NCBI RefSeq assembly: GCF_000478605.2
Contig: NZ_ASHX02000001.1
Location: 4,479,001-4,543,000, forward strand
Length of the DNA stretch: 64,000 nucleotides
Direction of reading: 5' to 3'
Source of the DNA: Streptomyces thermolilacinus SPC6
GTDB taxonomy: Bacteria; Actinomycetota; Actinomycetes; Streptomycetales; Streptomycetaceae
Translations under genes and position numbers: made by a program
Shown here: piece after piece, positions 57,533 to 64,000 of the stretch
Layout: the number at the start of each line of letters is the position of its first letter
How positions within the stretch are numbered: position 1 is the first letter of the stretch
The notes under the pieces: model-generated
What the model was told of the DNA's origin: nothing
The model's database searches: none
The model's input: the letters and a program-made list of their open reading frames with translations, nothing else

Positions 57533-60108
57533 CGCCCGGTCAGACGGTGGCATCGGTCCCGGCGCCCGGGACGGCCGGTGACTCCACGTCCGGCCTCCGT
57601 GCGGGTCACGCTCCGCCCGTCATCGCACACGGGGCGTCGGGCAGTCCTTCGGGGCACGCCAACCCCCGGCAGGAGGGTCCGGCCGATCTGCGGCTGGTGG
57701 CGCCCGCGCTGGCGGCGTGGGGCGCGGCGGCGGTCGCCCTCGGCCTTCCCGGCTGGTGGACGCTGACCGGCACCGTCCTGTGCGGGATCGGAGCGGCCGC
57801 GCTCCTGGTGGGCCGACGGGCGTGGCGTGCGGGGCCGGGCTCCGGGGGGCGGTGGCGGGAGAACGCCACGGCGTGCGCCGCCGTGCTGCTGTGCGCGGCC
57901 GCCGGTGCGACGTCGGCCGGGCTGCACGGCGCGGACCTGCGGCGTGGACCGGTTCCCGCGCTGGCGGGGGAGCAAGCGACGGTCGCCACCGACGTGACGG
58001 TCCGCTCCGACCCGCGGTCCGTCGTTCCCCGGGTGCGCGGCAACCGGTCGGTGCCGGCGTCCATCGTCCTGAACGCGGAGCTGACGCGGGTGACGGCACC
58101 CGACGGGACGGTCACACGGGTACGCACGCCGGTCCTGGTGATGGCACGGCCGGGGGAGCGGGCCCGGTACGCAGACGCGTGGCTGCGGCTGCTGCCGTCC
58201 ACGAGGCTGCACCTGACCGGGCGGCTGGCGCCTCCACGAGGTTCCGCCGATCCGTTCGCGGCCGTGCTGTACGCCGACACGGGGCCGCCGCGTGTCACCG
58301 GCCCGCCGAGCAGGCTGCACCGTACGGCGGGGGAGCTGCGCGCCGGGCTTCGCGAGGCGACGGACAAACTGCCTCCCGACGCGCGGGCGTTGCTGCCCGG
58401 CCTGGTCGTCGGTGACACGTCGCGGATTCCCGAGGACCTGAAGAGAGCCTTCGAGGCAACCGACCTGACACACCTTCTGGCCGTCTCCGGTAGCAATTTG
58501 ACCATCGTGTTGCTGTTGTTGATCGGACCGGCGGGCAGGGCGTCGAGCGCGGAACGCGGCGGGCTGGCGCCCCGGCTGGGGGTGTCGCTGCGGGCCACGG
58601 CAGTGTCGGGCGGGGCGTTGACGCTGGCGTTCGTGGTGGTGTGCCGACCCGAGCCGAGCGTGGTGCGGGCCGCCGCGTGCGGCCTGATCACCCTGCTGGC
58701 CATCGCCACCGGGCGCCGACGGTCACTGATCCCGGCGCTCGCCGGGGCCGTGCTGCTGCTGGTGCTGTACGAGCCGTGGCTGGCCCGCAGTTACGGGTTC
58801 CTGCTGTCCGTCCTGGCGACCGGCGCGCTCCTCACGATCGCCCCGCGTTGGAGCGTCACGCTGCGGGCGCGGGGTGTCCCGCCGCGTCTCGCCGAGGCCC
58901 TGGCCGCCGCTGCGGCCGCCCAGGCGGTGTGCGCGCCGGTGGTGGCGGTGTTCGCGGCGCGGGTGAGCCTGGTGGCGATCCCGTGCAACCTGTTCGCCGA
59001 GGTGGCCGTGGCACCGGCGACGGTGCTGGGGTTCGCCGCGCTCGCCACCGCCCCGTGGGCCATGCCCGTCGCGCGGCTCCTCGCGGAATGCGCCGCCTGG
59101 CCGGCGGGATGGGTGGCGTCCGTCGCGCGGGCCGGGGCGTCCCTGCCCGGGGCCCAGGTGGACTGGCCGGGTGGTTGGTGGGGAGGGCTGGCGCTGGCCG
59201 CGCTGACGAGCGTGCTGTTGCTGGTGGTGTGCCGCCTGCCGTACCGGCGGTGGGTGGCCGCCGGGTGCGTCGGGATGCTGCTGGTGGCCGTCGTGCGGCC
59301 GGTTCCGCTGGTGCGGGTCGTGACCGGGTGGCCGCCGCCCGGCTGGGTGTTCGCGATGTGCGACGTGGGCCAGGGCGATGCCACCGCCCTGGCGGCCGGG
59401 GAAGGTACGGCGGTCGTGGTGGACGCGGGACCCGACCCCGGGCCGGTGGACCGGTGCCTGCGGGACCTGGGCGTTCGCCGGGTGCCGCTCGTGCTGCTCA
59501 CCCACTTCCACGCCGACCACGTCGCCGGGCTTCCGGGTGTGCTGCGCGGCCGGTCTGTGGGGGTCATCCAGACGACCGGGCTCCTCGACCCGCCGAGACA
59601 GGCGGCGTTCGTCCACCGCACGGCCGCCGCGGCTCCCGGCCCCGGCGTCCACGCGGCGCCCGGGGAGCGGCGCAGGACCGGGCCGCTCGACTGGCAGGTG
59701 CTGTGGCCCGCGCCCGTGGCCGGGTTCGTCCCGGAGGGGGCCAACGACGCCAGCGTCACCCTGCTCGTCCGCACCCGGGGCGGGGTGACCCTGCTGCTTC
59801 TCGGCGACCTGGAGCCGCCGTCCCAGCGGGGGCTCTCGCGGGCCCACCCCGAGTTGCCGAGCGTGGACGTCCTGAAGGTCGCCCACCACGGCTCGGCGCA
59901 CCAGGACCCCGAGCTGCTCGGCAGGACACGGCCACGGCTGGCCCTCGTGTCGGCGGGGCGTGACAATCCGTACGGGCACCCGTCGCCCCGTACGCTCGAC
60001 GCTCTTCGCCGGGCGGGCGCGGCGGTGCTGCGCACGGACCGGGACGGCGCCATCGCGGTGACCGGCTCCGGCACGGACCTGCGGGCGGTCGCACGGCACC
60101 CGCCGTAG
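57529..60108 (+). CDS. comEC: ComEC/Rec2 DNA-uptake channel
   Basis: 859 residues. N-terminal soluble and OB-like region (to about 290), then the competence domain with about eight membrane helices (DLTHLLAVSGSNLTIVLLLLIG, RAAACGLITLLAI, YGFLLSVLATGALL, VSLVAIPCNLFAEVAVAPATVLG), then a metallo-beta-lactamase domain (about 605-850: MCDVGQGDATAL, THFHADHVAGL, ILLLLGDLEP-like strand, VLKVAHHGSAHQDPEL, NPYGHPSP) with the metal-binding HxHxDH intact. It transports single-stranded DNA inward; the lactamase domain may degrade the other strand. GTG overlaps the comEA stop. No other competence genes are near. Confidence 0.93.
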   Translation: MTPGQTVASVPAPGTAGDSTSGLRAGHAPPVIAHGASGSPSGHANPRQEGPADLRLVAPALAAWGAAAVALGLPGWWTLTGTVLCGIGAAALLVGRRAWRAGPGSGGRWRENATACAAVLLCAAAGATSAGLHGADLRRGPVPALAGEQATVATDVTVRSDPRSVVPRVRGNRSVPASIVLNAELTRVTAPDGTVTRVRTPVLVMARPGERARYADAWLRLLPSTRLHLTGRLAPPRGSADPFAAVLYADTGPPRVTGPPSRLHRTAGELRAGLREATDKLPPDARALLPGLVVGDTSRIPEDLKRAFEATDLTHLLAVSGSNLTIVLLLLIGPAGRASSAERGGLAPRLGVSLRATAVSGGALTLAFVVVCRPEPSVVRAAACGLITLLAIATGRRRSLIPALAGAVLLLVLYEPWLARSYGFLLSVLATGALLTIAPRWSVTLRARGVPPRLAEALAAAAAAQAVCAPVVAVFAARVSLVAIPCNLFAEVAVAPATVLGFAALATAPWAMPVARLLAECAAWPAGWVASVARAGASLPGAQVDWPGGWWGGLALAALTSVLLLVVCRLPYRRWVAAGCVGMLLVAVVRPVPLVRVVTGWPPPGWVFAMCDVGQGDATALAAGEGTAVVVDAGPDPGPVDRCLRDLGVRRVPLVLLTHFHADHVAGLPGVLRGRSVGVIQTTGLLDPPRQAAFVHRTAAAAPGPGVHAAPGERRRTGPLDWQVLWPAPVAGFVPEGANDASVTLLVRTRGGVTLLLLGDLEPPSQRGLSRAHPELPSVDVLKVAHHGSAHQDPELLGRTRPRLALVSAGRDNPYGHPSPRTLDALRRAGAAVLRTDRDGAIAVTGSGTDLRAVARHPP

Positions 60109-60141
60109 CCGCCAGGGGCGGGGCCGGGCCAGGCGACCGGT

Positions 60142-60597
60142 TCAGACGAGCCAGGTGCCGTCGCGCATCAGGAGCCGGCCGGGCAGTTCGTTCTCCTCGC
60201 GCCACGCCTTCACCGTCCGGGGCGTCACCCGCAGATAGATCCACGCTTCGCGGTCGCGGGGGTCCCACCCGAGCTTGGCGGCGAACGCGTCGGCCGAGGC
60301 GCGCGGCAGGTCACGGCCCTCGACCGCCTCGGCCAAGCCGTCCACCAGCACCACGTCGCGGGTGTGGCCGAGACTCAGCCGGACGCGGCCGCGCGGGGTG
60401 AGGTTGCGGGCGGTGGGGTTGGTCCGCCGCGTGGACATCAGCAGGGTGCCGTCGTGCCAGACGAACGACAGCGGTACGAGAAGGGGTTCACCGGCGGCCG
60501 AGGCGGTCGCCACCCACAGGTCGTGGTCCTCGTCCAGCCGCCGGAGGACGTCCCGCTTGCGCTGCTCCCGGTCCCGGACCGGCTCACGGATGATCAC
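60142..60597 (-). CDS. FMN/F420 split-barrel (pyridoxamine-oxidase-like) protein
   Basis: 151 residues. Split-barrel flavin family: EDHDLWVATASAAGEPLLVPLSFVWHDGTLLMST, PTARNLTPRGRVRLSLGHTRDVVLVDGLAE, then LYLRVTPRTVKAWREENELPGRLLMRDGTWLV. Typical actinobacterial members bind FMN or F420 and reduce small molecules; the substrate is unknown. GTG start with TAGCGT six bases before it, so leaderless. Converges on comEC. Confidence 0.85.
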   Translation of the reverse strand: MIIREPVRDREQRKRDVLRRLDEDHDLWVATASAAGEPLLVPLSFVWHDGTLLMSTRRTNPTARNLTPRGRVRLSLGHTRDVVLVDGLAEAVEGRDLPRASADAFAAKLGWDPRDREAWIYLRVTPRTVKAWREENELPGRLLMRDGTWLV

Positions 60598-60603
60598 GGC
60601 CTC

Positions 60604-60609
60604 ACGCTA
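60604..60609 (-). promoter_or_regulatory. -10 element, leaderless split-barrel gene
   Basis: TAGCGT on the minus strand, six bases before the GTG at 60597. Confidence 0.5.
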
Positions 60610-60709
60610 CGGGCGGGCCCGCCGCCGCGCCTCGGGCATCGGAGGGAGGACCGGAGGACTAGACCGACCTGGAGGTTCACCGTCCGGGAGGGGGTTGAAG
60701 AATGGTGGC

Positions 60710-60982
60710 GTGAACGCAGTGAACGAAGAAGACCGCATCGGCGACGTCAGGCACGTGCTGGTCCTGCCCGACCGGGACGCGGCCGAGGAGGCGGCGGAGG
60801 CGCTCGCCGAGCGCTATGAACTGGACGAGGAGCCCCAGCTCGTGCGCGACGCCCTCGCCGGTGAGGACGACGCCGAGGACGCCCAGTGGCTCCTGGTGAT
60901 CGAGGACCCGGAAGCCCGGTTGTCCGCCGCCGAACTGGACGACTTCGCCGCCGAGTGGGACGGCTGGCGCGAGGAGCCCTGA
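60710..60982 (+). CDS. Small acidic conserved protein
   Basis: 90 residues, strongly acidic: IGDVRHVLVLPDRDAAEEAAEALAERY forms a beta-alpha unit, then QWLLVIEDPEARLSAAELDDFAAEWDGW a second, giving a ferredoxin-like beta-alpha-beta pair. Common actinobacterial family without known function; no catalytic motif. The GTG at 60710 is chosen; a GTG three codons later is equally possible. The strongest Shine-Dalgarno (GGAGGGGG) is 16 nt upstream, too far to be decisive. Confidence 0.65.
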   Translation: MNAVNEEDRIGDVRHVLVLPDRDAAEEAAEALAERYELDEEPQLVRDALAGEDDAEDAQWLLVIEDPEARLSAAELDDFAAEWDGWREEP

Positions 60983-61514
60983 CCGGTCGGCCCTGGGGCT
61001 CCGGGCCGCGCGGTTTGGGGGTCTGGCCGCGCGGCCCGGCCTGGTGACGTCGACGGGTCTCCGCTCGTAGGTGTCAGCGCCGTGGTCGGGTACGGACAGC
61101 GGCGGCGCGGCGTCCAGGCGGCCGGGGCGCTGGGGTTCGACGCCGGGTGGCCGTTGGCGCGGGTGCCACCTGCCTGACCGCGGTGCGGTCCGGTTGCCTG
61201 ACCGTGGGTGCGGTCCAGCCGTCTGCGCGCGTGGGTGCGTTCCAGCCGTCTGTGCGTCGTGGCGGGTGGAGCTGCTGCGCCTCTCGGGTCGCTCATGTGC
61301 CGGGCGACCCGTTGTGCGGGGCGGCTGACGGTGAAGAGGTCGTGCCGGTGCCGGTGCTGTCCGGTGCGTCGGCGCCAGTACGTGGGCGGCCCGGCCCTGC
61401 GCTGGGGTGGCGTGGGGGAGGGCCGCGGATGCCTGATGCTGGACGGCCGGTCGTACCGCTCGCACGCTGACCGCTGGATCGGCGTTGTCGGTGGGGCGTG
61501 GGATGCTGGGTGCG
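60983..61514 (+). other. Intergenic region before holA, no gene seen
   Basis: 532 bp. GTGGGTGCGTTCCAGCCGTCTG-type and GCGGTCCGGTTGCCTGACCG-type short repeats occur at 61180-61250. Open frames lack ribosome sites and normal codon bias. GATGCT lies seven bases before the holA ATG. Confidence 0.4.
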
Positions 61515-62498
61515 ATGGCTGCCAAGAACTCGACCGACGATCCGCTCGCCCCCGTCACGCTCGCCGTGGGCCAGGAGGACCTGTTGCTGGACCGGGCCGT
61601 CCAGCAGGTGGTGGCGGCCGCGCGGGCGGCCGACGCCGACACGGACGTCCGTGACCTGACCGCCGACCAGCTCCAGCCCGGCGGCCTCGCCGAGCTGACG
61701 AGCCCGTCGCTGTTCGCGGAGCGCAAGGTCCTGATCGTGCGCAACGCCCAGGACCTGTCGGCGGACACGATCAAGGACGTCAAGGCGTACATCGCCGCGC
61801 CCGTGGAGGAGATCAGCCTCGTCCTCCTGCACCCTGGCGGCGTCAAGGGCAAGGGCCTGCTGGACGCGGCCCGCAAGGCCGGGGCGCGCGAGGTGGCGTG
61901 CCCCAAGACCACCAAGCCCGCGGAGCGCCTGACGTTCGTGCGGCAGGAGTTCCGGACGCTGGGCCGGTCGGCGACGCCCGAGGCGTGCCAGGCGCTCGTG
62001 GACGCGATCGGCAGCGACCTGCGGGAGCTCGCCAGCGCGGTGTCCCAGCTCACCGCCGACGTCGAGGGCACGATCGACGAGTCCGTCGTCGCCCGGTACT
62101 ACACGGGCCGCGCCGAGGCGTCCAGCTTCAACGTCGCCGACCGTGCCGTGGAGGGGCGGGCCGCCGAGGCCCTGGAGGCGCTGCGCTGGTCCCTCGCGAC
62201 CGGGGTGGCGCCCGTGCTGATCACCAGCGCGCTCGCGCAGGGCGTGCGGGCCATCGGCAAGCTGTCCTCCGCGCGGGGTGGCCGTCCCGCCGACCTCGCC
62301 CGTGAGCTGGGCATGCCGCCGTGGAAGATCGACCGCGTACGGCAGCAGATGCGTGGCTGGACGCCTGACGGGGTCGCGGTGGCCCTGCGCGCCGTCGCCG
62401 AGGCCGACGCGGGCGTCAAGGGCGGCGGCGACGACCCCGAGTACGCGCTGGAGAAGGCCGTGGTCACCATCGCCCGCGCCGCCCGCTCCCGCCGCTGA
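61515..62498 (+). CDS. holA: DNA polymerase III delta subunit
   Basis: 327 residues; opens the sliding clamp in the clamp-loader complex. HolA features: PVTLAVGQEDLLLDRAVQQVV, DLTADQLQPGGLAELTSPSLFAERKVLIVRNA, VEEISLVLLHPGGVKGKGLLDAARK, and the C-terminal helices ALEALRWSLATGVAPVLITSALAQGVRAI and ADAGVKGGGDDPEYALEKAVVTIARA. The N-terminal AAA-like domain lacks ATP motifs, as is normal for delta. ATG 61515 is chosen over ATG 61503 since the homologous region starts at AKNSTDDPLAPVTL. Converges with rpsT. Confidence 0.94.
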   Translation: MAAKNSTDDPLAPVTLAVGQEDLLLDRAVQQVVAAARAADADTDVRDLTADQLQPGGLAELTSPSLFAERKVLIVRNAQDLSADTIKDVKAYIAAPVEEISLVLLHPGGVKGKGLLDAARKAGAREVACPKTTKPAERLTFVRQEFRTLGRSATPEACQALVDAIGSDLRELASAVSQLTADVEGTIDESVVARYYTGRAEASSFNVADRAVEGRAAEALEALRWSLATGVAPVLITSALAQGVRAIGKLSSARGGRPADLARELGMPPWKIDRVRQQMRGWTPDGVAVALRAVAEADAGVKGGGDDPEYALEKAVVTIARAARSRR

Positions 62499-62963
62499 GG
62501 GGTGCAGTACCAGGGGCTCGCGCCCCTGAGCGGAGCCGGGGACCGGGGCCGGCCGCTGCCCGCCCCGCATGCCGCAGGTCTGCCCGATGGGCGCCCGCCC
62601 CGTGGCGTCGCCCGATAGCGGCGCCTTCGCCGTCGCGCCTATGCGTGAGAGTTCAGGCGCCCCGAACCAGCACCCGCCAGCCCGGCCCAAGACACAGGCC
62701 CCGCAGTCCGGGGCGGGCATGCCGAAGGCCCCGGGCCGTCTGGGGAAAGACGGGGGCCGGGGCCTTCGGGACGTTCGGTGTGAGCCCGTACCCGCGTGGC
62801 GAACGCAGGCCGCGTACGGGCTCGGGGGTGCCGGGTGGGAGCGTGGTTGAGAGGGCCCGCTGGGTCCCTCCCGGCGATCAAGTCGTCCGGTCCCTCACCC
62901 CGAGGCGTGAAGCCGCAGGGATCGGGCCGGTTCCGGGAACGGCGTTCCCGGAACTACAGGAGC
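62499..62963. other. Intergenic region between holA and rpsT
   Basis: 465 bp between converging genes. Contains one strong hairpin (62722-62769) and nothing else that I can support. Confidence 0.5.
62722..62769. terminator. Bidirectional terminator holA/rpsT
   Basis: Perfect 13-bp outer stem (62722-62734 with 62757-62769) with a further inner GTCT/AGAC-type pairing. Lies between converging transcription units. Confidence 0.85.
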
Positions 62964-63230
62964 TCAGCCCTGCAGGGCGGCCAGCTTGGACGCCAGCGCC
63001 GACTTCTTGTTGGCGGCGGCGTTCTTGTGGATGACGCCCTTGGAGACGGCCTTGTCCAGCTTGCGGGACGCCTCGCGAGTGGCCGCGGTGGCCTTCTCGA
63101 CGTCGCCGGAGGCGGCGGCCTCACGGGCCTTGCGGATCGCGGTCTTGAGCGACGACTTGACGGCCTTGTTGCGCAGGCGCGCCTTCTCGTTCGTCTTGTT
63201 CCGCTTGATCTGGGACTTGATGTTCGCCAC
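62964..63230 (-). CDS. rpsT: 30S ribosomal protein S20
   Basis: 88 residues, full length; binds 16S rRNA. bS20 signature MANIKSQIKRNKTNEKARLRNKAVKSSLKTAIRKA and the C-terminal helix HKNAAANKKSALASKLAALQG. GTG start with AAAAGG 8 nt upstream. Divergent from lepA, as in other actinomycetes. Confidence 0.97.
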   Translation of the reverse strand: MANIKSQIKRNKTNEKARLRNKAVKSSLKTAIRKAREAAASGDVEKATAATREASRKLDKAVSKGVIHKNAAANKKSALASKLAALQG

Positions 63231-63449
63231 GAATGAGCCTTTTCAGGTTCGTAAGGATTTCTCGATGTGTGCCACGCTGCTGAGAGGGCCACGAGACACA
63301 GCTGCCCAGGCTACCAGCAGCGCTTCGAGCGGCCCAAACCGAGCGCCCGTCCCCGTCCGTGGGACCATGGAACCTACGTACTCGATCCGACGTCGACCCG
63401 AGCAGAGACACCGGCGTACGCCCGGGCGTCTCGAGAATCAGGACCCTGC

Positions 63450-64000
63450 GTGCCCGCGACCCCTACCCACGTGCCCGAGCCGAGCCGTACCGACCCGGCA
63501 CTGATCCGCAACTTCTGCATCATCGCGCACATCGACCACGGCAAGTCCACCCTCGCCGACCGGATGCTCCAGCTGACCGGCGTGGTCGAGCAGCGGCAGA
63601 TGCGCGCTCAGTATCTCGACCGCATGGACATCGAGCGCGAGCGCGGCATCACCATCAAGTCCCAGGCCGTCCGGCTGCCCTGGGCGCCCACCGAGGGTGA
63701 GCAGCAGGGCAGGACCCACATCCTCAACATGATCGACACCCCGGGCCACGTGGACTTCACGTACGAGGTGTCGCGCTCCCTGGCCGCCTGCGAGGGCACG
63801 ATCCTGCTCGTGGACGCGGCCCAGGGCATCGAGGCGCAGACCCTCGCCAACCTGTACCTGGCCATGGAGAACGACCTGGCCATCGTCCCGGTCCTCAACA
63901 AGATCGACCTCCCGGCCGCCCAGCCGGAGAAGTTCGCCGAGGAGCTGGCGAACCTGGTCGGCTGCCAGCCCGAGGACGTCATGCGCGTCTCCGCGAAGAC
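63450..64000 (+). CDS. lepA: Elongation factor 4 (LepA), 3' end cut by window edge
   Basis: The first 183 codons are present; the gene runs past base 64000. Translational GTPase that acts on stalled or back-slid ribosomes. G1 FCIIAHIDHGKSTLADR, G2 RERGITIKSQAVRLPW, G3 DTPGHVDF, the NKID motif (VPVLNKIDLP) and the start of the SAK motif are visible; the unusual ITIKSQ after the switch is characteristic of LepA. GTG 63450 with CAGGA 7 nt upstream; the 17-residue N-terminal extension is usual in actinomycetes. Confidence 0.95.
   Translation, partial: MPATPTHVPEPSRTDPALIRNFCIIAHIDHGKSTLADRMLQLTGVVEQRQMRAQYLDRMDIERERGITIKSQAVRLPWAPTEGEQQGRTHILNMIDTPGHVDFTYEVSRSLAACEGTILLVDAAQGIEAQTLANLYLAMENDLAIVPVLNKIDLPAAQPEKFAEELANLVGCQPEDVMRVSAK

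Overview
The window is chromosomal DNA of a high-GC actinomycete, almost certainly Streptomyces or a close relative. The evidence is roughly 73% GC, strong third-position G/C bias, many GTG starts, secreted proteins with twin Arg/Lys signal peptides, and the housekeeping order rplU-rpmA-obg ... proB-proA-nadD-LCP-rsfS ... leuS-comEA-comEC-holA-rpsT-lepA. No replication origin, CRISPR array, rRNA operon or biosynthetic megasynthase is present.

Layout. 1-8.2 kb is a cell-surface glycan cluster: GT4 glycosyltransferases (one truncated by the edge, one fused to an accessory domain that a neighbour carries as a separate protein), a left-handed beta-helix N-acetyltransferase, a PIG-V-like membrane mannosyltransferase and a polyprenol-phosphate mannose synthase. 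8.4-21.6 kb is an exported module: an FG-GAP repeat protein, a LamG protein and a 2312-residue RHS protein ending in a Hint domain and a short toxin-like tip, followed by a lower-GC candidate immunity gene. 21.6-24.2 kb is island debris: an integrase tail remnant, a full tyrosine integrase, a 3' stub of an excisionase gene and an IS5-type element with an in-frame stop in its transposase. 24.2-26.6 kb is rplU-rpmA-obg. 26.9-33.3 kb holds a GT4 fusion, a bifunctional cytidylyltransferase/SDR and a CDP-glycerol-type glycerophosphotransferase, probably making a teichoic-acid-like wall polymer.

33.4-45.3 kb carries proline synthesis (proB, proA), two related membrane proteins sharing an acidic N-terminal motif, an M48 protease, nadD, an LCP-like protein, rsfS and a histidine phosphatase that seems to start at CTG. 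Two identical tRNA-Ala(GGC) genes bracket 45.4-47.6 kb, which holds two zinc-ribbon mini-proteins and a GT87 mannosyltransferase. 47.7-50.7 kb encodes an electron-transfer pair: a NuoF-like protein fused to a ferredoxin, and a ferric-reductase-like bis-heme membrane protein. 50.9-54 kb is leuS behind a 12-codon Leu-rich leader peptide and an intrinsic attenuator. The right end has a coiled-coil membrane protein, DegV, comEA-comEC, an FMN split-barrel protein, holA, rpsT and the start of lepA.

Regulatory themes. Nine starts sit 6-8 nt downstream of a TANNNT -10 hexamer, the layout expected of leaderless mRNAs. Strong hairpin terminators separate most transcription units. Best candidates for new biology are the RHS-Hint-toxin/immunity tip, the two-gene redox module and the leuS attenuation leader.
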